Below, piece by piece: positions 1 to 7,048 of a stretch of DNA of 19,021 nucleotides (the first letter of the stretch is position 1; each line of letters starts with the position of its first letter). The stretch is from DASYHQ01 sp038223165 (GTDB lineage Bacteria; Planctomycetota; Phycisphaerae; Tepidisphaerales; Tepidisphaeraceae). Under the pieces are notes generated by a model. That model was given only the letters and a program-made list of their open reading frames with translations. It was not told the DNA's origin and ran no database searches. A program made the translations under genes and the position numbers. The stretch lies in assembly GCA_038223165.1 (NCBI GenBank), contig JBBRHE010000054.1, positions 1 through 19,021 on the forward strand. The letters are read 5' to 3'.

Positions 1-2186
1 CCCGCTGCGTACCCCTGCAGGTAGCCCTTTTGGAGCGTCAGTCGCAAGCCCACACCGGCGGCGCGGGGGACAATCGTGGCGAACCAGACGGCGCCGTCGA
101 TCACCCAGGCATCAATGACGTTGTACACCTTACCCACCGCCCACAGCGGACGGACGATCGCGGCGTCGTACAGCTCATCAATCCAATACTTGTGATCCAA
201 CAAACTCGCGATAGGCCGGAACTTGTTCGCCAGCGACTCGGCCTGGGCACGGTCCTTCTTGTGCAGCAGAAACGCGATGCCAATACCCGCCAGCGCGATC
301 ACGCCACTGGCAATCATCAGGTAAAGGTGCAGTTGTTTCGTTTCCGCGGCGTGTTCGGTATCGATCGCGACCGCCTGGCCGGTCGTCATCATGTGCTCGA
401 CACCGAACGCGTGGGCGTTTACGTCGCCGAAGACCGGCTGGGCCTTGGCATAGGCCCACGCGAACGATGGGCTGCGGCCGAGGAAGTGCTCGAGCGCGCC
501 GGTCCAGTACAGCCACGGACCGACGACGATCGCGCCGATCGCGAGAATGTAGAGAGGCGCCATCATAATCCACGGTTCGTGGTTGTGATGGTGACCTCCA
601 TGACCGGCACCGTGCGCAACTTCATGACCATGCTGGTTGGCTGCGACCGGTCCACCGTGACCCGCAGACGCATGACCGGGCGACAGGTGCGCATCGGCCT
701 CGCTCGGGATGAGGTCCGTTGCAGGCTGGCTTGGGATGACGAACGGGCCATGGAAGACGCGGAAGTAGAGTCGGAACGTGTAGTAAGCCGTCAGGAAGCT
801 CGTCAGCAGCAACACACCCGCCAGGATTGTGTTGCGTTCCCACGCAACGGCGATGATTTCGTCCTTGGAATAGAAACCGCTTGTGACGACCGGGAACCCC
901 GCCAGCGCGGCACAACCAGCGAGCATCAACCAGCGCGTCTTGGGCAGCACGCGCTTGAGGCCCGACATTTTTCGCATGTCCAGCTCGCCGTCCATCGCAT
1001 GCATGACCACACCACTGCTGAGGAACAGCAGGGCTTTGAAGAATGCGTGGGTAACGAGGTGGAACACCGCAGCGACCGGCGCGAGCACCGCGGCGGCGAC
1101 GAACATGTAACCGAGTTGGCTAACCGTGGAATAAGCGAAGACCTTCTTCAGGTCGAACTGCCGCATCGCGATCGTGGCAGCGAACAACGCCGTGAACGCG
1201 CCGACAACGGCGATCGTGACCAAGGGTGCTGAGTACGGTTCACCCCCGATGTTGTGGAAGAACATCGTGCCACAGCGGGCGATCATGTAAACGCCCGCTG
1301 TCACCATCGTCGCGGCGTGGATGAGAGCCGACACCGGCGTCGGGCCTTCCATCGCGTCGGGCAGCCAGACGTAAAGCGGAAACTGGGCAGACTTACCGAA
1401 CGCGCCCAACATCAACAGGAACGGCACCCACGTCACCGCAATCTGCTGCGTCTCGGTCATCTCGGACATCGGCTTGGTGAACAGTTCGATCAGACCCGTG
1501 TTCGAGTGAACACCATCCCCAAAGTAGCTGACGGTGCCGAACGCCGCGAAGCAGAGCATGATGCCCAGCGCGAAGCCGAAGTCACCCACACGGTTGACGA
1601 TAAACGCCTTGGCAGCGGCGTCTCGCGCGCTGGGCTTCTCGTAGTAATAGCCAATGAGCAGATACGAACAGAGGCCGACGCCTTCCCAGCCCAGGTAGAG
1701 CATGAGCAGGTTCTCGCCCATCACCAGGTTGGTCATCATGAAGATGAACAACCCCAGGTAGGCAAAAAACCGCCAATACCCCGCTTCACCCTTCATGTAC
1801 CCGGCAGCGAAGACGGTGATCAGAAACCCGATCCCGCAGACGACGCAGAGCATGACGGCGGTCAGCGGGTCGATGAAGTAACCGACGTTGACGTGCAGGT
1901 AGTCGCTGGCTGCGCCCGTGACGGCGGTTGTCGCATCCCCCGCGGCGATCCAGGTGAAGACGTTCTTGGTAATGCCGATCGGTTCGCCAGGCTTGGCTTC
2001 GTGGGCCATGCCATACAGGTTCACCAGCACCATCACCGACAGCACGGCACTGGCACCAACGGTAATCCAGATCGGCAGATGGCTCTTGCTGCGCAAAAAC
2101 CGCGCGCCGAAGAACCCCGCAATCGCAGCCCCGATCAGTGGCAGCAGAGGGATCAGCCAGACGTTTTGGAGGGCAGTGTTTTCCAT
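1..2186 (-). CDS. nuoL: NADH-quinone oxidoreductase subunit L (partial, C-terminus beyond window)
   Basis: NuoL is the largest antiporter-like membrane subunit of complex I and carries protons across the inner membrane. From ATG at 2186 the frame is open to the window edge, giving about 728 residues without reaching the stop. It starts MENTALQNVWLIPLLPLIGA, the first membrane segment. Family landmarks seen are WEGVGLCSYLLIGYYY and, at about residues 265-305, the stretch FGKSAQFPLYVWLPDAMEGP followed by TPVSALIHAATMVTAGVYMI. The last residues visible resemble the region before the final helix, so little is missing. Residues 500-536 form a hydrophilic loop with 11 histidines, an unusual feature. 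No Shine-Dalgarno sequence precedes the ATG; an inverted repeat starts five bases upstream. It follows nuoK. Family assignment is very secure. Confidence 0.97.
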   Translation of the reverse strand, partial: MENTALQNVWLIPLLPLIGAAIAGFFGARFLRSKSHLPIWITVGASAVLSVMVLVNLYGMAHEAKPGEPIGITKNVFTWIAAGDATTAVTGAASDYLHVNVGYFIDPLTAVMLCVVCGIGFLITVFAAGYMKGEAGYWRFFAYLGLFIFMMTNLVMGENLLMLYLGWEGVGLCSYLLIGYYYEKPSARDAAAKAFIVNRVGDFGFALGIMLCFAAFGTVSYFGDGVHSNTGLIELFTKPMSEMTETQQIAVTWVPFLLMLGAFGKSAQFPLYVWLPDAMEGPTPVSALIHAATMVTAGVYMIARCGTMFFHNIGGEPYSAPLVTIAVVGAFTALFAATIAMRQFDLKKVFAYSTVSQLGYMFVAAAVLAPVAAVFHLVTHAFFKALLFLSSGVVMHAMDGELDMRKMSGLKRVLPKTRWLMLAGCAALAGFPVVTSGFYSKDEIIAVAWERNTILAGVLLLTSFLTAYYTFRLYFRVFHGPFVIPSQPATDLIPSEADAHLSPGHASAGHGGPVAANQHGHEVAHGAGHGGHHHNHEPWIMMAPLYILAIGAIVVGPWLYWTGALEHFLGRSPSFAWAYAKAQPVFGDVNAHAFGVEHMMTTGQAVAIDTEHAAETKQLHLYLMIASGVIALAGIGIAFLLHKKDRAQAESLANKFRPIASLLDHKYWIDELYDAAIVRPLWAVGKVYNVIDAWVIDGAVWFATIVPRAAGVGLRLTLQKGYLQGYAA

Positions 2187-2190
2187 GAAT

Positions 2191-2271
2191 CAGTGGGCAG
2201 TTGTCAGTGGACAGCGGACAGTTGGAAGAGGGGTTTCTTACTGCCCACTGTCCACTGACAACTGCCCACTG
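2191..2271. repeat. Heptad-built inverted repeat filling the nuoK-nuoL spacer
   Basis: The 32-base arms are 2191-2222 and 2240-2271. They are reverse complements with two mismatches, and the outer 24 bases (2191-2214 against 2248-2271) match perfectly. Each arm is a run of seven-base units of the form CAGTNGN: CAGTGGG, CAGTTGT, CAGTGGA, CAGCGGA. The loop is 17 bases. The element takes up nearly the whole 87-base spacer and lies four bases from the nuoL start codon. In RNA it would form a strong hairpin just before nuoL. It lacks a following U-run, so it does not look like a simple terminator. Confidence 0.93.
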
Positions 2272-2273
2272 TT

Positions 2274-2582
2274 CTATCCCTTCAGCTCCCGCCACGCGTC
2301 TGCGTCCAGTGTGTTGCGTTGGCGGAACAGCAGCACGATCAACCCCAGCGCCAGGCTCGCTTCCGCCGCCGCGATGACCAGCAGGAAAATCACAAACGCC
2401 TGCCCACTCAGGTTGCCGTGAAAGTGCCCGAACGCGATGAGGTTGATCCCGACACCTTGGAACATCAGTTCCGTGCACAGGAACATCACAATCAGGTTCC
2501 GCCGGGTCATAAACCCGATGAGCCCGATTGCAAACATGATCGCGCCCACAGCGAGGTAATGTTGAAGAGCAAGCTGGGACAT
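2274..2582 (-). CDS. nuoK: NADH-quinone oxidoreductase subunit K
   Basis: NuoK is the small three-helix membrane subunit of complex I, in the proton channel between NuoJ and the antiporter subunits. From ATG at 2582 the product is 102 residues, the normal length. A GTG at 2588 would add two residues. The conserved membrane glutamates are at E38 (in CTELMFQGVGINL) and E74 (in VIAAAEASLALGL), matching the spacing of E36 and E72 in Escherichia coli NuoK. It lies between nuoJ and nuoL as in standard nuo operons. The spacers on both sides are filled by inverted repeats rather than by ordinary leader sequence, and there is no clear Shine-Dalgarno sequence. Confidence 0.97.
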   Translation of the reverse strand: MSQLALQHYLAVGAIMFAIGLIGFMTRRNLIVMFLCTELMFQGVGINLIAFGHFHGNLSGQAFVIFLLVIAAAEASLALGLIVLLFRQRNTLDADAWRELKG

Positions 2583-2590
2583 TTTCACTT

Positions 2591-2676
2591 AAGGATGAAG
2601 TTGGGAGGAAGAAGGATGAAAAGGGGAAATGACCACCTTACTTCATCCTTTATCCTTCAACCCTCATCCCTATTCC
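2591..2676. repeat. GGATGA-type inverted repeat filling the nuoJ-nuoK spacer
   Basis: The plus-strand left part (about 2591-2626) reads as units AGGATGA, AGTTGGG, AGGAAGA, AGGATGA. The right part (2641-2676), on the minus strand, reads GGGATGA, GGGTTGA, AGGATAA, AGGATGA. The two parts are therefore imperfect inverted copies of a seven-base-periodic sequence, separated by about 14 bases. Together they occupy the whole 88 bases between the nuoJ stop and the nuoK start. The unit differs from that of the repeat between nuoK and nuoL. Confidence 0.85.
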
Positions 2677-3591
2677 TTACGTTTCCGGCCAAGCCTTCTG
2701 GCGTGGGTTATCGGTCCCATACACGGGGATCGAATGCGGGTTGTCGTCGACGGGCGTCATCGGCGCGGTGATCTGTTCACCACCGGTACCACCCGTCTGC
2801 ACACCACCCTGCCATACCTTGCGGCGGGCGATTACGATCGCGCCGACCATCGCCAGAGTCAAAATCACACCGGCCAATTCAAGGCTAACTACTTGATCTT
2901 GATAGAGATACGCACCCAGTCTCTGCGTGCCGCCCACGACTGGGTAAGCAGGCACCGGGCTGACGTCACCGCGCGGGGTTAGAGGGACGCTCTTGTCGAA
3001 AATGACGAACAGCAACACCCCCATCAACGCAAACCCGATCGCCGACGCGAAGATTGGTTCACGGCTGACGTTGTCGTATTCACTGACGACCGCAGCGGCT
3101 TTCGCGCCTGTCGTGCTCGCAGCGAGCATGATGACGAAGACGTAGGTGACCAGGATCGCGCCGGCATAAATCAGTACCAGCGCCGCGGCCATAAACTCGG
3201 CCCACAGCAGGATAAACAGGCCCGCCGACGCGAGGACCGTCATCACAAAATACAGTGCTGAATAAACCGGTCGTGGGTGGGTAACCACGCGAACCGCGCC
3301 CGTGAGCGCGATGCCCGAAAAGATCCAGAAGTAGGCCCCGACGCCCGCTTGGGATCGGGCCAATAATCCTGCAAAGACCAGCCCCGCCAGCGCGAGCACG
3401 ACGCCACCAATCTTGCGGATCGACGTCTCCCGCCGGGTCGGCAGGAGCAAAACCGTGCCAATGCCGGCGACGATGCAGAGCGCCAGCACGACGATCGGGG
3501 TGATCGGCGCGACGCTGCCAGGTCCGGTTGTCATCTGAGCGATGAGTCCTGCGGGGTCGACAGAGGCGGTAGTGAGGAATCGAGCGACCAT
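2677..3591 (-). CDS. nuoJ: NADH-quinone oxidoreductase subunit J
   Basis: NuoJ is a five-helix membrane subunit of complex I next to NuoK. The core (TPIVVLALCIVAGIGTVLLL, then HPRPVYSALYFVMTVLASAG, FMAAALVLIYAGAILVTYVF and SLELAGVILTLAMVGAIVIA) shows the typical helices, including the conserved IYAGAI segment of the long pi-bulged helix. ATG at 3591 gives 304 residues. ATG at 3534 gives 285 and begins closer to the first helix. TTG at 3663 is less likely. None has a strong ribosome-binding site. After the last helix comes a hydrophilic tail of about 48 residues, and the helix 4-5 loop is also long, so the protein is larger than the usual 165-200 residues. It is first in a nuoJ-K-L run. Because a plus-strand gene lies upstream, its promoter should be within 3592-3983. 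Confidence 0.95.
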   Translation of the reverse strand: MVARFLTTASVDPAGLIAQMTTGPGSVAPITPIVVLALCIVAGIGTVLLLPTRRETSIRKIGGVVLALAGLVFAGLLARSQAGVGAYFWIFSGIALTGAVRVVTHPRPVYSALYFVMTVLASAGLFILLWAEFMAAALVLIYAGAILVTYVFVIMLAASTTGAKAAAVVSEYDNVSREPIFASAIGFALMGVLLFVIFDKSVPLTPRGDVSPVPAYPVVGGTQRLGAYLYQDQVVSLELAGVILTLAMVGAIVIARRKVWQGGVQTGGTGGEQITAPMTPVDDNPHSIPVYGTDNPRQKAWPET

Positions 3592-3688
3592 GGGAACTGT
3601 CACACATCGTGGGCTCCGAACGGCCTGCTTCCCTTCCCGGAGGCAATGACCCGCGCAGCGCAACGATCGGACGGCGAAAGTCTAAGAG

Positions 3689-3862
3689 TCACCCGCGCAT
3701 CTTGCAAGGCAGGTTGTGACGCTTTTCACGATCGTACCGACCCCCACACCGGCGGCAGGTTGGGCATACGCCGATCGTCTTACGCATCTTCCGCTTCGCG
3801 GTGGTCCGCAGTCCCCATTTCCAAAAGTTTCCCTTGGACCGATCGACGAAGTTGGCACACAT
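3689..3862 (-). CDS. Possible small Cys-rich basic protein (hypothetical)
   Basis: From ATG at 3862 a 57-residue frame ends at the stop at 3689. It is strongly basic (a KRKMRKT segment) and contains VCPTCRRCGG, a C-x2-C-x2-C cluster, with further Cys at residue 2 and near the C-terminus (LPCK). This suggests a zinc-binding or ribosomal-protein-like small polypeptide, but I do not recognise a family. By hand count about 70% of its third codon positions are G or C, in line with coding sequence. GAGG lies only two bases before the ATG, which is too close for a good ribosome-binding site. The frame also stays open upstream to an ATG at 3985. It could equally be a chance frame within the promoter region. 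Confidence 0.3.
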   Translation of the reverse strand: MCANFVDRSKGNFWKWGLRTTAKRKMRKTIGVCPTCRRCGGRYDREKRHNLPCKMRG

Positions 3863-3971
3863 TACCTCGCGGGAGTGAGGGCAGTGAACTGTCGGCCGCT
3901 CGTTGTGGGTGAGGTCGACAGGACAGAGCCAATCTGAAGGCCTCGCCCCTGGAAATTGTCTGTTTTGTGTG

Positions 3972-3977
3972 GGAAGG
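3972..3977 (+). promoter_or_regulatory. Ribosome-binding site that decides the surface-protein start
   Basis: GGAAGG lies six bases before ATG 3984. It supports that start over an in-frame upstream one that would add 27 residues. Confidence 0.75.
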
Positions 3978-3983
3978 ATAACC

Positions 3984-4922
3984 ATGTCTCGTTTACGACG
4001 AGTCGGACCGGGTCTCGTGCGCGCCAGCCGAGCCAGTTCGATGGAACCGCTTGAGTCTCGACGATTGATGTCTGCCAGCCCGATGATCGCGGGCTACGTC
4101 TACTGTGACGGTGACAACGACGGTCGGCTCGACCGCCGCGAACACGGCATCGCCGCCGTCACGGTGACGCTGACCGGCACGACACGCGACGGGGCGCCGG
4201 TCAGCCTGACCGCGTTAACGGACGAGGACGGCCTGTACCAGTTCACCGACCTGCCGGCTGGCACGTACACACTGAGTGAATCCCAACCGATCGGCTATTT
4301 CGACGGCAAGGACACCGCTGGTGATCGCAAGGTCGACCTCGGCAACGACACGTTTGGCAACATCGTCGTCAAAGATCACGGCAAGCATTCCAAACTTCAC
4401 GGCTGGTGGGGTGGCAAGCGGTTGTACAACTTCGGTGAACTGGAACCGGCGCAACTGACTGGCTACGTCTACGAGGACAAAAACAACAACGGCCTGAAGG
4501 ATGCAGGAGAAGCCGGCATCACCGGCGCGACCCTCAAACTGACGGCCAAAGACGATATGGGGTCGTTCACCCGACTGGCGACGACGGACATGACCGGTCG
4601 GTACGAATTCACGCACCTGCGACCAGGCGTCTACGGTGTGCAGCAGGAAATCCAACCTGCCGGCTTCCTCGACGGCAAGGACACGCTCGGCACTCTCCGC
4701 GGCCAACGGTATGGCAACGATCAGTTCGTCAACATCTACCTCGACGGTCATGACCGCAAGGACGCCAGTGGTTACAACTTCGGCGAACTGAAGACAGCCG
4801 TCACACCAACCGAAGCCGACCCCAAACCACCGATCTTCAACGGCAACGACTGGTTCTGGAACACGAAATTCGGCCAGGACCTCAAACGCTACCTGCAGGA
4901 GATCTTCAACCGTCACGAATAA
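3984..4922 (+). CDS. SdrD B-like repeat surface protein with LEPR-XLL-like N-terminal motif
   Basis: This is a 312-residue probable exported or surface protein. Residues 20-31 (MEPLESRRLMSA) resemble the LEPR-XLL motif found at the N-terminus of many planctomycete surface proteins. Two SdrD B-like (Cna-B fold) domains follow, at about 37-155 and 160-275. Each opens with GYVY and a calcium-loop-like acidic motif (CDGDNDGRLD; EDKNNNGLKD), continues with GxYxFTxLxxGxY, includes a conserved FLDGKDT or YFDGKDT segment, and ends YNFGEL. The C-terminus (about 276-312) is aromatic and has no visible sortase or membrane anchor. A good Shine-Dalgarno precedes the ATG and a strong terminator follows, so it is a single-gene unit. 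It lies opposite to and inside the nuo cluster. Its ligand or structural role is unknown. Confidence 0.9.
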   Translation: MSRLRRVGPGLVRASRASSMEPLESRRLMSASPMIAGYVYCDGDNDGRLDRREHGIAAVTVTLTGTTRDGAPVSLTALTDEDGLYQFTDLPAGTYTLSESQPIGYFDGKDTAGDRKVDLGNDTFGNIVVKDHGKHSKLHGWWGGKRLYNFGELEPAQLTGYVYEDKNNNGLKDAGEAGITGATLKLTAKDDMGSFTRLATTDMTGRYEFTHLRPGVYGVQQEIQPAGFLDGKDTLGTLRGQRYGNDQFVNIYLDGHDRKDASGYNFGELKTAVTPTEADPKPPIFNGNDWFWNTKFGQDLKRYLQEIFNRHE

Positions 4923-4981
4923 GTCGCGACGTCACCATACACCCACGGGCGCAGCCACCCGACTCCGGCTGCGTCCGAACC

Positions 4982-5019
4982 GCGAGAGCACGTTGACACG
5001 GCGTGCTCTCGCTTTTTTT
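4982..5019 (+). terminator. Rho-independent terminator of the surface-protein gene
   Basis: A perfect 11-base-pair stem (GCGAGAGCACG at 4982-4992 with CGTGCTCTCGC at 5002-5012) has a nine-base loop and is followed at once by seven T (5013-5019). It sits 60 bases after the stop codon of the plus-strand surface-protein gene and is the only textbook terminator in the window. Confidence 0.93.
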
Positions 5020-5082
5020 CGACTGAAAAGCGCTTCGCCGCTGGATCGCCGTTCCGCGCGTTTCGCGACGATTGGGCAGTCA

Positions 5083-5220
5083 GAGACGCGAAGTCACGAA
5101 GTCGCAAAGGAATCGCGAAGCAATCAAAGATAGAAGCCCGACAGTTGATAGGAAGGAACTGGTCGCCTTTCCTTCGCGTGAATTTTCCTTCGCGTGCTTC
5201 GCGTACTTCGCGCCTCTTAA
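5083..5220. repeat. GCGAAG-type inverted repeat
   Basis: The left part (5083-5120) contains repeated ACGCGAAG, TCACGAAG, TCGCAAAG and TCGCGAAG units. The right part (about 5167-5220) contains the complementary CTTCGCG units spaced about nine bases apart. The arms are imperfect and about 46 bases separate them. The element ends about 20 bases before the stop codon of the minus-strand secreted-protein gene. Confidence 0.8.
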
Positions 5221-5242
5221 ATTCGGCAGAGAAACAGCGTTA

Positions 5243-6292
5243 CTACCGCGGAGTGAACACCTCGGCGGTCGTGGCCAGGTCATCGGCGAACTTGCTCACC
5301 GGTTCGGCCTTCAGCTCATTGGAGGCACTCGTCACACTCAACAGCATCTCGCCGACGATCATCACGCGGTTCTCGACACGCAAAGTCGGCCCGAGGCGGT
5401 CGTGTTTCTGCTGTGCCTTCTTCGCGAACGGTCCGCTGGCAATGTCCTGCACTGGCTCGGGCTTCGCATCGGGTGGTGCAAGCGACGCCAGATCGTCGGC
5501 GCTGAGCCTGGCGACAACCGCGTCGCGCGGGTCTTTTTGAATCGCCATCGACAGCACCCGCACGATCACAATGCCGCTGCCCACCGGTTCGCGATAGGTC
5601 GCGATGATGCCGTCGTCCTTGTCGGACTTTTCCTCGACCCACCCCTTGGCGGGCGTGAGGCGTACCTTGGCCTTGCGGAACGGGCTGGGCTTGCCCTGCG
5701 TGGGGATGCCCGTTGGCCTGACAATTTTGTTGGCCTTGATCGCGTAGACCAGTTTTTCACCAGCGACATAGGTCTGCGCCTGGTACTCAGCAGACTCGTC
5801 AAAACTGGTCGCAGCGACCATTAACAAGTGTATGCCGTAAACGCGGTAAACGTGCAGTCGGGTCGCGGTCTTGGCGTCTTCCGTGCGGTAGCGATCTTCA
5901 ATGCGCAGGAAGAAGGCTTCGTCGCGCTTCATTCGCGGTGGATCGACCATCGTGAGCTTTCCGCGTTCAAGGAGTTCACGCAAATTCTTCACGATCAGTT
6001 CACCGATCTTCTGCTTCGCGTCGGGGTTCTGACCGAGGCTGCCGGTCTGTGGCGTGGTGTTGACGACCATCAACCCCCCGCCGGTGATCTCGGTCAGCTC
6101 GACCCATCGCGTGTCCTCGCTGACCTTCGTGACGCGCCACCCCGCGGGCACCGCGAACTTGAGTGTGTCGTCGGCAAACAGTTGCTCGACCGGCACCACC
6201 GGTGAGGTCGTCGCGCCGGGCTTCGTCTGCGCGATAACGGGAACGGAAGACACGCAGAGCAGAAGGGATGTCAGGATGATCAGACGAAGCAC
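5243..6292 (-). CDS. Secreted protein with two 'P-x-GW' domains (paralogue of the 604-residue protein)
   Basis: I do not recognise a named family. GTG at 6292, with GGAGG four bases upstream, gives 349 residues beginning with a signal peptide (VLRLIILTSLLLCVSSVPVIA, likely cut near the AQT). The mature part has two similar segments. Each begins with a strand and a Pro-x-Gly-Trp-like motif (FAVPAGWRVTKVSEDTRWVE at about 45, RLTPAKGWVEEKSDKDDGII at about 215). Each then shows strands typical of a small alpha/beta fold. The same pattern occurs three times in the 604-residue protein at 10289-12103, so the two are paralogues. Both lie among nuo genes on the same strand. A periplasmic role linked to complex I is only inference. 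Confidence 0.85.
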   Translation of the reverse strand: MLRLIILTSLLLCVSSVPVIAQTKPGATTSPVVPVEQLFADDTLKFAVPAGWRVTKVSEDTRWVELTEITGGGLMVVNTTPQTGSLGQNPDAKQKIGELIVKNLRELLERGKLTMVDPPRMKRDEAFFLRIEDRYRTEDAKTATRLHVYRVYGIHLLMVAATSFDESAEYQAQTYVAGEKLVYAIKANKIVRPTGIPTQGKPSPFRKAKVRLTPAKGWVEEKSDKDDGIIATYREPVGSGIVIVRVLSMAIQKDPRDAVVARLSADDLASLAPPDAKPEPVQDIASGPFAKKAQQKHDRLGPTLRVENRVMIVGEMLLSVTSASNELKAEPVSKFADDLATTAEVFTPR

Positions 6293-6296
6293 ACAA

Positions 6297-6301
6297 CCTC
6301 C
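6297..6301 (-). promoter_or_regulatory. Ribosome-binding site fixing a GTG start
   Basis: GGAGG on the minus strand ends four bases before GTG 6292, which begins directly at the signal peptide. This favours that start over an upstream in-frame codon at 6352. Confidence 0.7.
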
Positions 6302-6360
6302 GGTCAGCGTGCTGCATAGTCTATCCGATGAACGCCATCTGGCAGCGTGCAAACGAAGTT

Positions 6361-6392
6361 CGGCCTGCCCGATGAAAATGCCGGGCAGGCCG
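6361..6392 (-). terminator. Perfect 11-bp hairpin downstream of the PilZ-like gene
   Basis: CGGCCTGCCCG (6361-6371) pairs perfectly with CGGGCAGGCCG (6382-6392) around a ten-base loop. It lies about 29 bases past the stop of the minus-strand PilZ-like gene, where a terminator is expected. The bases after it on the minus strand (AACTTCGTTTG) are not a clean U-run, so termination efficiency is doubtful. It may instead be a processing or pause hairpin. Confidence 0.5.
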
Positions 6393-6420
6393 AGGTGAAT
6401 ATCGAAAATAGCGCGCTGTG

Positions 6421-6861
6421 TTACGCAGCGAGCTTGCGCACGTTGTCGCGGGAGAACCGTTCGACCGCGTTGTCGAACTCGAGCACACCGTCGAACCAGC
6501 CCGGCGCAAACTCACGACAGCGGCGGATCATGCAGCGGGTGGTCGTCAACGTGCCATCGGGGGCCACGAGTGACACCGTCGCATGACCATAGGCCGACAA
6601 CCGTTGATTGGTGATGTAACCGGCTGCCCAGATGTTGATATCTCGGATATAGACGAACTGCGTCGTCGGTGTGCGCGTCGGGGTCGGCGCGCTCGGCTCG
6701 ACGACGAGCGTCGCCTGCGCGTAATACCGATCGCGGGCGACCTTGCGGCGTTCCATCATGGGCGGAAACATACCCTCGAGCGACCCCAGCACTTCCCGCA
6801 CGTCCGCCGGCCACGAATCCGTTACGCTACCGGTCGACTTCAATTCATCCGTCATTGTCAT
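6421..6861 (-). CDS. PilZ-like domain protein
   Basis: The product is 146 residues from ATG 6861, chosen because GGAGGA lies seven bases upstream. Residues 38-130 look like a PilZ-type beta-barrel: an arginine-rich opening RRKVARDRY (R39-x3-R43), a strand ending RDINIWAAGYIT (74-84), and CMIRRCREFAPGWFDGVLEF near the end, the last typical of planctomycete PilZ-like proteins. PilZ proteins often bind cyclic di-GMP through R-x3-R and D/N-x-S-x-x-G. Here the second motif is degenerate (D74-I-N-I-W-A-A-G81), so binding is uncertain. No signal peptide or membrane helix is seen, so it should be cytoplasmic. It lies between nuoI and the small secreted paralogue. Confidence 0.72.
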   Translation of the reverse strand: MTMTDELKSTGSVTDSWPADVREVLGSLEGMFPPMMERRKVARDRYYAQATLVVEPSAPTPTRTPTTQFVYIRDINIWAAGYITNQRLSAYGHATVSLVAPDGTLTTTRCMIRRCREFAPGWFDGVLEFDNAVERFSRDNVRKLAA

Positions 6862-7048
6862 GTGGAACTCCTCCAATATCTCTTCGGCTATTCGCCAGAC
6901 CGACTGAGCGAATCGCCCCGCAATTTGCGTGGGTCTGCATGACTTACGATTGCCATGCCCAGTGGGCAAACCTTGCTGGATGGATGGAGGATTGGAAAAC
7001 CCGCGCAGTTATCGGACGGCGCGAAGCAGGAAATATGGCCAATACGAG

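Larger units (their letters stand above)
3592..3983. promoter_or_regulatory. Divergent intergenic region between nuoJ and the surface-protein gene
   Basis: This 392-base stretch separates nuoJ (minus) from the surface-protein gene (plus). It should contain both promoters, because no upstream gene on either strand can read straight in. I could not pick a convincing -35/-10 pair by eye. A possible 57-residue Cys-rich minus-strand reading frame lies inside it (3689-3862, listed separately). No inverted repeat like those in the other gaps was seen. Confidence 0.5.
4923..5242. other. Convergent gap: terminator plus GCGAAG inverted repeat
   Basis: This 320-base space between two convergent genes holds the rho-independent terminator at 4982-5019 and the GCGAAG-type inverted repeat at 5083-5220. 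I see no gene in it. Confidence 0.7.

Noticed and set aside
30..2258. Two long plus-strand frames (30-1232 and 1254-2258)
   Set aside because: They are antisense to nuoL, rich in Arg, His, Gln and Asp as expected from the complement of a GC-rich membrane-protein gene, and show no domain.
2191..2271. The nuoK-nuoL repeat as a rho-independent terminator
   Set aside because: There is no T-run on either side, and termination there would cut nuoL off from its operon.
3689..3862. Cys-rich small frame as ribosomal protein bL28, bL32 or bL33
   Set aside because: The basic segment and Cys cluster are suggestive, but the spacing and surrounding residues do not match those families.
4215..4916. 233-codon minus-strand frame opposite the surface protein
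   Set aside because: It is the complement of a clear two-domain SdrD B-like protein with ribosome-binding site and terminator. The Val/Glu-rich product has no recognisable domain.
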